A DNA stretch of 6,225 nucleotides from Thermoplasmata archaeon (lineage in GTDB: Archaea > Thermoplasmatota > Thermoplasmata > Lutacidiplasmatales > UBA184), in NCBI GenBank assembly GCA_021792485.1, contig JAJYUO010000071.1, forward strand, positions 1-6,225, read 5' to 3'. Below are positions 1 to 6,206 of this stretch, in pieces. A program made the translations under genes and the position numbers. The notes beneath the pieces were generated by a model. The model was given only the letters and a program-made list of their open reading frames with translations, was not told the DNA's origin and ran no database searches. Positions within the stretch are counted from its first letter, which is position 1, and each line of letters starts with the position of its first letter.

Positions 1-56
1 GGAGTGGGCAAGGTCCCAGGGTCCCGCCGCACCGGTCGGATCCGCACCGGCCCGCA

Positions 57-61
57 GGGAG
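57..61 (+). promoter_or_regulatory. Possible Shine-Dalgarno (GGGAG) before the HAD gene
   Basis: GGGAG lies four bases before the ATG at 66. The spacing is short but usable. The rest of 1-65 is GC-rich and shows no TATA-like box, so the gene is probably read from a promoter upstream of the window, perhaps behind another gene. The HAD reading frame is open to the left edge but holds no ATG, GTG or TTG before 66. I cannot tell whether an upstream gene ends inside these first bases, because all three frames stay open there. Confidence 0.4.
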
Positions 62-65
62 CCTC

Positions 66-812
66 ATGGTCGATGCCGTCACCGTGGACCTTTGGTACAC
101 GTTGTGGTACCAACGCTCGAGCGAGCGTGCGGAGTTCCGGCGGCGGAAAGCCCGGGTTTGGAGCGACTGCTTGAGGACGGCGGGGGCGAGCCCGCGCGAG
201 GTGCGCGCCAGCTGCACGCTGCTCGCCGCCGAGCGGGCGCGGCACCTGCGCGATGGCACGCCGTGGAGCCCACGCTTGGCCGCGTCGTGGCTCCGAAGAC
301 GCACCGGCCTCCGCGTGGACGTCGGCGCCGTAGAGTTCGGTCTCGACCAGGTCGTGGCGCGGATCCCGTTGCATCGGACGCCGGGCTCGGAGCAGTTCGT
401 GAACCGAATGCGGCGACAGGGCCGGCGGATCGGCCTCGTTTCGAACATCCTCGAGGAGACCGCCTCCTCGATCCGAAGCCGCCTCGGGGAAGAGAAGATC
501 GCCGGCTGGTTCGATGCGCTGGCGATATCGAGCGAAGTCGGGTGGGCGAAGCCGGACCCTCGGATCTTCTGGGACTGCTTACGCCGCCTCCACGTTTCCC
601 CGGCGAACGCCGTTCACGTAGGGGACCTGCCGGTCGACGTCGAGGGGGCCCAGGCCGCTCGGATGCGGGCGGTGTGGTTCTGGGGAGCGGACCGATGGAG
701 CTCCCGTGCGGACCGGTCGGCTCGGCGCGCGGCATCGCTCGACGCGCCTCGGGTGCGCACCTGGACCGAAGCGGCCCGCGCTGTGGCTCTAGCCCGAAGG
801 GCGCATCGATGA
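66..812 (+). CDS. HAD-superfamily hydrolase (haloacid dehalogenase-like, C1-type cap)
   Basis: The product has 248 residues and is a soluble Rossmannoid hydrolase, probably a cytoplasmic phosphatase; the substrate is unknown. All four HAD motifs are visible in order. Motif I is V-D-L-W-Y-T-L with nucleophile D8 and T12. Motif II is V-S-N with S126. Motif III is K162 in W-A-K-P-D-P. Motif IV is H-V-G-D with D187 and a further acid at D191. Residues of about 16-105, between motifs I and II, form an Arg-rich helical insertion like a C1 cap. Motif I is odd: the usual second Asp (general acid/base in phosphatases) is W10 and the usual Gly is Y11. This is closer to dehalogenase-like members than to classical phosphatases. 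The C-terminal 40 residues are Arg/Ala-rich. The stop overlaps the next start (ATGA), so the gene is probably co-translated with the GH15 enzyme. A sugar-phosphate substrate is suggested only by that neighbour. The fold call is secure, the reaction is not. Confidence 0.9.
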   Translation: MVDAVTVDLWYTLWYQRSSERAEFRRRKARVWSDCLRTAGASPREVRASCTLLAAERARHLRDGTPWSPRLAASWLRRRTGLRVDVGAVEFGLDQVVARIPLHRTPGSEQFVNRMRRQGRRIGLVSNILEETASSIRSRLGEEKIAGWFDALAISSEVGWAKPDPRIFWDCLRRLHVSPANAVHVGDLPVDVEGAQAARMRAVWFWGADRWSSRADRSARRAASLDAPRVRTWTEAARAVALARRAHR

Positions 813-2764
813 GAGCAGCCCTGGCCCCTCCACCGGTGTCGTATTCGTTCGACCCGGCACGCCCCCGGCCTCGATTCCTGCCGATCACGGAGTACGGAGT
901 CATCGGCAACCTGGACACCGTCGCGCTCGTCTCTCCGCTCGGTTCGGTCGACTGGATGTGCCTGCCCCACTTCTCCTCGCCGAGCCTCCTCGGACGGTTA
1001 CTCGACCCGGAGAAGGGGGGCTCGTTCGAGGTCATGCCGATGCGACCGGCTCGGACGACCCTCGAGTACATCACCGGGACGAACGTGGTGCGGACCCGCT
1101 TCCGGTTCACCGCGCGGCGCGTGCTCTCCGTCGTCGACTTCATGCCGATCACGATGGACCGGCCATCGTGCCCTTCGATGCTGATCCGGGTCATCTTCGC
1201 GAAGGGAGGCCCGATCCCGGTCCGGACTCTGCTCGACGCGCGTCCGGGATACGGAACCGAGCGACTCACCTGGGAGACCACGAGCACCGGCGCGGTCGCC
1301 ATGGGAGATTCAGGCAGCTGGACGTACGTCCACCCGTCGACGGTGGCGATCACCGACCAAGGGATCGTCGGTCGAGGGACCGTCCGGCCCGGCGAGCCGT
1401 GGGCGATCGAGGTCATTCGGGGCACCCGGCTCGCGGGGCTCGCGACGCCTCGGGCGCTGCTCGACCAATCGATCCGGTTCTGGCAGACATGGGTCCGGCG
1501 GGGCGCGGCGCCCCTCGCGCGCCTCCCGCGCGCCTGGCGTCGTTGGGTCCTTCGCTCCGAGCTGATCCTCAAGCTCCTCTCTCAGCGGCAGAGCGGGGCG
1601 TTCGTTGCCGCCGCGACGACCTCGATTCCCGAATGGCCGACCGGAGGCCGTAACTGGGACTACCGCTATGCCTGGTTCCGGGACGCCGCGTTCTCCGCGC
1701 AAGCGCTCCTGCTTCTCGGTCACGTCGAGGAGGCCGAGTGGTTCCTGCGCTGGGTGGTCGGGAGGATCGAGAACCTGGACGGGCCGGAGAGCCATCTGCG
1801 CCCCTTATACGATGCGCACGGCGAGCCGGTCGTCCCCGAGCGCTTGCTGCCCGCCTGGTCGGGCTACATGGACACCCGTCCGGTACGGGTCGGCAACCGC
1901 GCCGAGACTCAGTTCCAGCTTGACATCTACGGCGAGATCCTCTCGGCCGCGCTCTTGCAGGCCGATATGCGGGAGGAACACGTCGGCACGTACTGGCCGC
2001 TACTGCGCAAGCTCGCGGAGGAGGTTGAGCGCCGCTGGACCGAGCCGGATCAAGGGATATGGGAGTTCCGCGGCCCGGCGCGGCACTACGTCCACTCGAA
2101 GGTGATGGCGTGGGTGGCTCTCGATCGCGCGTCGGAGCTGGCCCGGCGCTTCGACGGCCGCGCGGTCGTCGAACGCTTCGAGTGCGCGGCGAGCGAGGTT
2201 CGCGAAGCAGTCGAGCGGCACGGCTGGAACGAGCGACGCAGATCGTTCATGCAGGCGTTCGACTCGGACCGACCCGATGCGAGCAACCTTCGGCTGCCGC
2301 TCGTGCGGTTCCTACCGTTCGACGATCCCCGGGTCGACGGCACGGTCCAGTACATCGACCGGACCCTGAGGAGCGGCCCGTTCGTGAGGCGGTTCCTCAC
2401 CGAGGGGGATCCGATGGGGCCCGAGGGAGCGTTCCTCGCCTGCTCATTCTGGAGGGTCGAATGCCTCGCCCGGATGGGCCGGCTCGACGCCGCGCTCTCG
2501 GACTGGAACGAGCTGCTTCGGGCCTCGGGTCCCCTGCGCCTCTTCAGCGAGGAGTACGATCCGGCCCGCCGCATGCCGCTCGGCAATTACCCTCAAGCGC
2601 TCACGCACATCGGCGTGCTCCGCTGCGCGTTCGCGCTCGCATCGAACCTCGACTCGGTCCCGCCGCATCCGGCCGTGCCGCACCTCCTGGAATACGTTCG
2701 GTCGGCGCAGGGGGCGGCTGCGGCGCCGACCGGCGTTTCCAGCGCCGCGGCGAGAAGGCGCTAG
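809..2764 (+). CDS. GH15 glycoside hydrolase (glucoamylase/trehalase family)
   Basis: The product has 651 residues, the usual length for intracellular GH15 enzymes, which release glucose by inverting hydrolysis of alpha-glucosides such as maltodextrin or trehalose. Residues 29-75 carry the family N-terminus (Y-G-V-I-G-N, then G-S-V-D-W-M-C-L-P). A beta-rich N-terminal domain runs to about 225 and an alpha/alpha-barrel domain from about 240 to 630. Barrel motifs are G-R-N-W-D-Y-R-Y-A-W-F-R-D-A (280-293), Q-L-D-I-Y-G-E (370-376), G-I-W-E (416-419), H-S-K-V-M-A-W (429-435), G-P-E-G-A-F (537-542), S-E-E-Y-D-P (580-585) and L-G-N-Y-P-Q-A (591-597). By family alignment E419 is the expected general acid and E581 the general base. 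No signal peptide or membrane segment is seen, so it acts in the cytoplasm. The frame is open far upstream, but everything before 809 is Arg/Gly/Pro-rich shadow of the HAD gene. The ATG at 809 overlaps the HAD stop and sits about 28 residues before the first conserved motif. Trehalase versus glucoamylase cannot be decided by eye. Confidence 0.93.
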   Translation: MRAALAPPPVSYSFDPARPRPRFLPITEYGVIGNLDTVALVSPLGSVDWMCLPHFSSPSLLGRLLDPEKGGSFEVMPMRPARTTLEYITGTNVVRTRFRFTARRVLSVVDFMPITMDRPSCPSMLIRVIFAKGGPIPVRTLLDARPGYGTERLTWETTSTGAVAMGDSGSWTYVHPSTVAITDQGIVGRGTVRPGEPWAIEVIRGTRLAGLATPRALLDQSIRFWQTWVRRGAAPLARLPRAWRRWVLRSELILKLLSQRQSGAFVAAATTSIPEWPTGGRNWDYRYAWFRDAAFSAQALLLLGHVEEAEWFLRWVVGRIENLDGPESHLRPLYDAHGEPVVPERLLPAWSGYMDTRPVRVGNRAETQFQLDIYGEILSAALLQADMREEHVGTYWPLLRKLAEEVERRWTEPDQGIWEFRGPARHYVHSKVMAWVALDRASELARRFDGRAVVERFECAASEVREAVERHGWNERRRSFMQAFDSDRPDASNLRLPLVRFLPFDDPRVDGTVQYIDRTLRSGPFVRRFLTEGDPMGPEGAFLACSFWRVECLARMGRLDAALSDWNELLRASGPLRLFSEEYDPARRMPLGNYPQALTHIGVLRCAFALASNLDSVPPHPAVPHLLEYVRSAQGAAAAPTGVSSAAARRR

Positions 2765-2774
2765 GTCCGCACCA

Positions 2775-2787
2775 CGGTTAAGAACCG
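2775..2787 (+). promoter_or_regulatory. Palindromic promoter-like element upstream of the peptidase
   Basis: CGGTTAAGAACCG is a perfect inverted repeat (five-base arms, three-base centre) and the only AT-rich stretch in the 44-base gap. Its centre is 28 bases before the ATG at 2809, the spacing of an archaeal TATA box for a leaderless or nearly leaderless mRNA. It could instead be an operator, or both. Confidence 0.5.
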
Positions 2788-2808
2788 GCGCGTGTCCATC
2801 GGGACCCG

Positions 2809-3717
2809 ATGGCGGAAGGTTGGCCCGAGCCGATGAGGGAAGGCACGGTCGACGTGACAGGATACCCGATGTACTATCGGATGTGCGGGCCCGCGGACCC
2901 CCGCGCGACGGTCGTCTGCATGCACGGCGGGCCCGGTGCCACGCACGATTACCTTCAGCCGATCTCGGACCTCACGGCGCACGGTTATCGCGTCGTCTTC
3001 TACGACCAGCTCGGGTGCGGTCGCTCCGCGCGCATCACCGACACCTCGCTCTTCACCCTCGAGCACAATGTGATCGAGGTCGACGAGCTCCGACGCGCGC
3101 TCGGCCTGGGATCCGTTCACCTCTTCGGTTCGAGCTACGGAGGCACGCTCGCCCTTGCCTACACGTTGGCCCACCCGGAGGCGGTCCGCACCCTCACGAC
3201 CGCAGGGGGCGTCGCCGACGTGCCGTTCACCGTCGAAGAGATGCGGCGGTGGATCTCGGAACTCCCTGCGCCCACCCGCGAGGTCCTGCGGCAGGGCGAG
3301 GAAACCGGTCAGTTCGAAACACCGGAGTACGAGGCCGCGATGATGGAGTTCTACCGCCGCCATGTGTGTCGTCTGTGGCCGTGGCCCCCGCCGGTGAGCT
3401 ACTCGCTCGAGAACCTGAGCCGACCCGTGTACCTGTACATGAACGGACCGAACGAGTTCACGATCACCGGTACGATCAAGAGTATCCGACTTGTCGACCA
3501 GCTCGGGCGGATCCGAGCGCCGACGCTCGTCACGGGAGGTCGGTACGATGAAGTGAGCCCGCGGGTCGCCGAGCAGATCGCCCGGGCCATCCCGGGAGCG
3601 GAGCTCGCGATCTTCGAGGCGAGTTCCCACATGCCGTTCTGGGAAGAGCGGGGGGCGTACCTCGACCGGCTCCGCCGGTTCCTCGGAGGCCATTCCCGGC
3701 CCGGCTCGGGGGCATAA
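2809..3717 (+). CDS. pip: Proline iminopeptidase, tricorn-interacting factor F1-like (peptidase family S33)
   Basis: The product has 302 residues and is an alpha/beta-hydrolase aminopeptidase that removes N-terminal proline and other residues from short peptides. In Thermoplasma, factor F1 does this behind the tricorn protease and proteasome. Visible motifs are H-G-G-P-G (39-43, oxyanion region), Y-D-Q-L-G-C-G-R-S (65-73), and the nucleophile elbow G-S-S-Y-G-G with S109. M-N-G-P-N-E-F-T-I-T-G (211-221) is typical of this family. D247 lies in G-G-R-Y-D-E and H274 in S-S-H-M-P-F. Thus the Ser-Asp-His triad is complete. E216 and E248 match the two acids that hold the substrate amino group in F1 (from memory of that structure). 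A helical cap spans about 138-225. There is no signal peptide, so it is cytoplasmic. The ATG at 2809 is preferred because of the promoter-like box 28 bases upstream; a second in-frame ATG at 2833 would shorten it by eight residues. It stands alone between two apparent promoters. Confidence 0.95.
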   Translation: MAEGWPEPMREGTVDVTGYPMYYRMCGPADPRATVVCMHGGPGATHDYLQPISDLTAHGYRVVFYDQLGCGRSARITDTSLFTLEHNVIEVDELRRALGLGSVHLFGSSYGGTLALAYTLAHPEAVRTLTTAGGVADVPFTVEEMRRWISELPAPTREVLRQGEETGQFETPEYEAAMMEFYRRHVCRLWPWPPPVSYSLENLSRPVYLYMNGPNEFTITGTIKSIRLVDQLGRIRAPTLVTGGRYDEVSPRVAEQIARAIPGAELAIFEASSHMPFWEERGAYLDRLRRFLGGHSRPGSGA

Positions 3718-3729
3718 TCCCCCGCCCGG
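3701..3729 (+). other. GC-rich hairpin spanning the peptidase stop codon
   Basis: CGGGGG (3707-3712) pairs with CCCCCG (3719-3724) around a six-base loop that contains the TAA stop at 3715-3717. Beyond a small internal loop, CCGG (3701-3704) pairs with CCGG (3726-3729). No T-run follows, so it does not look like a standard archaeal or rho-independent terminator. It may stabilise the mRNA 3' end, or be chance in GC-rich DNA. Confidence 0.45.
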
Positions 3730-3757
3730 CTGGGTGGGAGCAAGTACGAACCACCGT

Positions 3758-3768
3758 CCGATATAGGG
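3758..3768 (+). promoter_or_regulatory. TATA-like promoter box for the first membrane protein
   Basis: CCGATATAGGG is the clearest AT-rich box in the 131-base gap after the peptidase. Transcription from it would begin near 3787-3792, giving an untranslated leader of about 60 bases before the ATG at 3849. It closely matches the box at 4897-4907. Confidence 0.55.
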
Positions 3769-3769
3769 C

Positions 3770-3848
3770 CCCCTCCTCACCGGGATCGCCGAGGGGATCG
3801 GGGGATCTCGCTTCCGAGTATTCGCCCAAGAGAGGAACCGCTCGATCG
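3770..3848 (+). promoter_or_regulatory. Leader region with repeated GGGATC and a weak Shine-Dalgarno
   Basis: The stretch between the TATA-like box and the ATG holds three copies of GGGATC (3782-3787, 3794-3799, 3802-3807) and a possible stem, CCCCTC (3770-3775) with GAGGGG (3791-3796). Only the 3' part would be in the transcript if initiation follows the usual TATA spacing. AGAGG (3831-3835) is a Shine-Dalgarno candidate, but it is 13 bases from the ATG, longer than ideal. There is no in-frame ATG, GTG or TTG between the box and 3849, so the leader is probably real. Confidence 0.35.
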
Positions 3849-4880
3849 ATGTGGGCCGGCCTATTAGCGATCACTCCCGCCACATCGTGGGCCGCGCTCA
3901 TCGCCGCTGGAATGGTCGCGCTGAACCTCTACGTTCTGTGGCGGCTATTGCGCGGGACTCAACGGCCGTCCCTCTCCTCCGCGGTGCTCGGCGTCGGCAT
4001 CCTGGTCGCCCAGCTCACGTTCTGGATGGGGGTCGCCTACTACATCGAGGTCCCGACGGTCGGGGGCTTCACGGTCTTTGCCCTCGCCGCCCAGTTCATG
4101 ATGGTCCCGTTCGGGCTCTGGTTCGCGTCGCTCGTCTTCGATCAATCCGAGCACCCGATCGGCGGAGGAAGGGCGTGGGCCTGGACGTTGACGTTGCTCG
4201 TCGTCGGGAACGAGGTCTTCATGAGCTGGGCGTTCGCCGCCCTCGTTCCGGGAATGCTGCCGGCGGCGATCGACTCGATCGCGGCGGTGGGCCACGCGGT
4301 GCTCGTGTCGTTGAGCTCGGTATGGTACTACTGGCCGATGGGCGTGACCATGCTCGTCCTGATCCGGGGATGCCGTCTCGATCATCCGGAGGACCGAGGG
4401 GCGCTCTACGCGCTGAGCGCCACCGCGTTCGTGACTCCGTGGGCCTTCGAGGTCCCCATCGTCGGTGCGATCGCGATGGCGTTGATCATGGGCGGCGGGA
4501 TCTACATTCTCTGGCGCGGGACGCAGTTCACGCGGATCCCGCGTTCCTCGTTGGTGCTCCGAGGAGAGATCGGCGCGGCCTTCCTCGCAATGGGGGTCAG
4601 CTGGATCGGGTCGTTCCTCTTCCTCCCGGGGGCCGGGTTCGCTCCGTTCGCGGGCGTGATGGTCGGCGTGATGACCCTGGAGACAGTCTACCTCATGGGA
4701 CGCCTCACGCGCTTCGGCTACGGCCGGTCCTCGATGTCGGTCGCCGTCGCGCCCGGGGTCTCCCCGACACGAGACTCCGGGCCCATCGGTTCCCGACCGG
4801 ATTCTGCCCCGATCGCACCGGAGGCCGGGACCCTTCCTCCGGTCGGTGAACGGGCCCCGGGAAGCTACTACGAGATGTAG
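3849..4880 (+). CDS. Polytopic integral membrane protein of unknown function (about nine helices)
   Basis: The product has 343 residues and I do not recognise its family. Hydrophobic segments lie at about 13-34, 44-66, 73-98, 109-132, 143-172, 185-200, 203-223, 240-259 and 264-286. The Arg-rich loops (32-39, 98-108, 173-183, 223-238, 285-293) all fall on one side, giving a clean positive-inside model with the N-terminus outside and the C-terminus inside. Acidic or polar residues lie in or beside the helices: E122, H149, E201, E240 and E278. Helix 5 ends in an aromatic patch, W-Y-Y-W (159-162). Residues 294-343 form a hydrophilic tail rich in Pro, Ser and Gly that is probably disordered and cytoplasmic. 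I see no paired histidines of a haem-copper oxidase, no Walker motif and no recognisable transporter signature. The start is the first possible one in the frame. The next gene, 46 bases on, is also a membrane protein, so the two may work together. Confidence 0.85.
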   Translation: MWAGLLAITPATSWAALIAAGMVALNLYVLWRLLRGTQRPSLSSAVLGVGILVAQLTFWMGVAYYIEVPTVGGFTVFALAAQFMMVPFGLWFASLVFDQSEHPIGGGRAWAWTLTLLVVGNEVFMSWAFAALVPGMLPAAIDSIAAVGHAVLVSLSSVWYYWPMGVTMLVLIRGCRLDHPEDRGALYALSATAFVTPWAFEVPIVGAIAMALIMGGGIYILWRGTQFTRIPRSSLVLRGEIGAAFLAMGVSWIGSFLFLPGAGFAPFAGVMVGVMTLETVYLMGRLTRFGYGRSSMSVAVAPGVSPTRDSGPIGSRPDSAPIAPEAGTLPPVGERAPGSYYEM

Positions 4881-4894
4881 AAGTTCGCACGGCG

Positions 4895-4908
4895 CCCCGA
4901 TAAAGGGG
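4895..4908 (+). promoter_or_regulatory. TATA-like box inside a CCCC/GGGG inverted repeat, upstream of the second membrane protein
   Basis: CCCCGATAAAGGGG places an AT-rich core between four-base complementary arms, in the 46-base gap between the two membrane genes. The core is centred about 25 bases before the ATG at 4927, as expected for a leaderless archaeal transcript. It implies the second gene can be transcribed on its own. Confidence 0.55.
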
Positions 4909-4926
4909 TGGTCGGATGTCTCGGCG

Positions 4927-6192
4927 ATGCCCTCGAAAGGCGGCCCGGCCGTCCGGTCCGTGTTTACCTTCCGGGCGACCCGGCAGGTCCTGGCACGACG
5001 GTGGGCGATCCCGCTCTTCCTGCTGATCGCCGGCGTCTTCGCATTCGCGGCGATGGTCATGGGCGGGATGCTCGTCTTCGCCCGGACCGGCTACACGCAC
5101 CTCACGATCATCGTCCTCACGTCGGCGAGCGGAGGAGCCGCGTGGTGGAACTACCCGGGCGTGATCGTGGGATTCCCGAACGGAGGGCTCTTCCTTCCGT
5201 TCTTCGGCACGCTGACGATGCTCATCGTCTCGATCGGGGTCGGGGTGGGGATGTCGGTCGCCGTGATCCTCTGGACCCGGATCGTTACCTTGCGCCGTCT
5301 CGCCGCCTCGGGAAACGTCGCGGTTGGGTCGCTGGCCGGCTTGACTCCGGCGTTTCTCTCGCTCGCGACGATCGGGGCCTGCTGCACCATCACCACGAGC
5401 ACCGCCGCGGGGCTCGGGGTGGTCGCGCAGACGAGCGGTACCACGGCCTACACGCTGCTCGCCAACAACTGGTTCCTTGGAGTCTTCGAGATCGTGGTCC
5501 TCGCGATCGCGCTGCTGGCGCACGAGGCCCTGCTCGAGACGTACGGTCCGCTCCTCGGACTCACGACCGCTCCGAACGGTCGGGCCGTCCATCTTCCCGA
5601 CGCTACGCCGACCCCGGCACCACTGTCGGGAGCCACGATCGCGCGCGCGGCCGTGCGGGTCGTCCTGCTGCTCGGCGGCGTCTTCTGGGGACTCGCCGGG
5701 ATCGGTCTCGCCGCGACCTACAACTACCCGTTCTCCTCGCCATCGTTCTGGTTCGCTGTGCTCGTCCAGCACGAGCTGATCGCGGCGGTCGCCGTCTTCA
5801 TCGCGATCCTGCCCGGCGCAGCGTCGCAGGGACTCGTGCGCGCGAGCCGCTCGATCGCGGGTGCGGGACTCCGCGCGGTCCTGTTCGTAGCGGGGATCTC
5901 CGTGGTAGCATGGCTCCCGCCCGCGTGGCTCGGGACCGGGGCGGAGGGTCTTGTGAACGAGCTGTTCGGCACCGCCGGCCTTCCCGCGAGCTGGGGGGCG
6001 GTCGCCCCTCCCTACGGTATGGGACTCGCCTTGGTCCTCCGGTTCGGATGCCAGTTCGGGCTGATGGGTTCCTTCGCCCTTCTCCTCGCGCTCCTGCCGG
6101 CGAGGACGCTGGCGTGGGCCTCCACCGACCGCGTGCGGGTTTCCCAGCGGACCGAGGTTGCGCCCGCGGCGGGCCGCCCGGCCGGAGAATGA
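4927..6192 (+). CDS. Polytopic integral membrane protein with a Cys-Cys pair, unknown function (about eight helices)
   Basis: The product has 421 residues and I do not recognise its family. The first 25 residues are basic (R10, R16, R19, R24, R25) and lie inside. Likely helices are about 28-51, 89-117, 133-153, 182-199, 243-263, 273-296, 314-334 and 364-392. Basic loops at 118-125, 240-244, 305-316 and 393 onward sit inside, fitting eight helices with both ends cytoplasmic. C152-C153 lie at the outer end of helix 3 and are followed by a Thr-rich loop; a third Cys (C375) is in helix 8. The outer loops carry W-W-N-Y-P (73-77) and Y-N-Y-P (265-268), and H282-E283 lie in helix 6. The frame is open back to an ATG at 4846, but that start would overlap the previous gene and add 27 non-hydrophobic residues; 4927 has a TATA-like box about 25 bases upstream. 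Metal binding, thiol redox chemistry or transport are possible, none is shown. Confidence 0.85.
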   Translation: MPSKGGPAVRSVFTFRATRQVLARRWAIPLFLLIAGVFAFAAMVMGGMLVFARTGYTHLTIIVLTSASGGAAWWNYPGVIVGFPNGGLFLPFFGTLTMLIVSIGVGVGMSVAVILWTRIVTLRRLAASGNVAVGSLAGLTPAFLSLATIGACCTITTSTAAGLGVVAQTSGTTAYTLLANNWFLGVFEIVVLAIALLAHEALLETYGPLLGLTTAPNGRAVHLPDATPTPAPLSGATIARAAVRVVLLLGGVFWGLAGIGLAATYNYPFSSPSFWFAVLVQHELIAAVAVFIAILPGAASQGLVRASRSIAGAGLRAVLFVAGISVVAWLPPAWLGTGAEGLVNELFGTAGLPASWGAVAPPYGMGLALVLRFGCQFGLMGSFALLLALLPARTLAWASTDRVRVSQRTEVAPAAGRPAGE

Positions 6193-6197
6193 ACGTT

Positions 6198-6206
6198 CGA
6201 CATAGA
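6198..6206 (+). promoter_or_regulatory. Possible TATA-like box for a gene beyond the right edge
   Basis: CGACATAGA, six bases after the last stop, resembles the boxes at 3758-3768 and 4897-4907 (CGATATAGG and CGATAAAGG). At the same spacing the next start codon would lie around 6227-6232, just outside the window. The ten-codon frame that begins with the ATG overlapping the stop (6189-6221) shows nothing gene-like. Confidence 0.35.

Noticed and set aside
92..811. N-terminal extension of the GH15 frame upstream of 809 (would give an 890-residue fusion)
   Set aside because: The extra 239 residues are Arg/Gly/Pro-rich without motifs and lie over the HAD gene in another frame. The GH15 family N-terminus fits the ATG at 809.
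79..1572. Long antisense open frame of 497 codons
   Set aside because: Composition is Arg/Ser/Pro-rich with no domain, and it lies opposite two well-supported genes. Long antisense frames are common at this GC content.
3701..3729. Calling the stop-codon hairpin a terminator
   Set aside because: No T-run follows the stem, so neither archaeal nor rho-independent termination is supported.
4846..4926. Earlier start at 4846 for the second membrane protein
   Set aside because: It would overlap the previous gene by 35 bases and run through the TATA-like box; the added residues show no motif.
3945..5772. Long antisense open frames of 371 and 355 codons opposite the membrane genes
   Set aside because: Highly charged, low-complexity Arg/Asp/Glu/Gly products, the expected complement of GC-rich hydrophobic coding sequence.
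3849..6192. The two membrane proteins as copper membrane monooxygenase (Amo/Pmo) or haem-copper oxidase subunits
   Set aside because: The paired His/Asp metal ligands and His-rich helices of those enzymes are not seen; only scattered single histidines are present.
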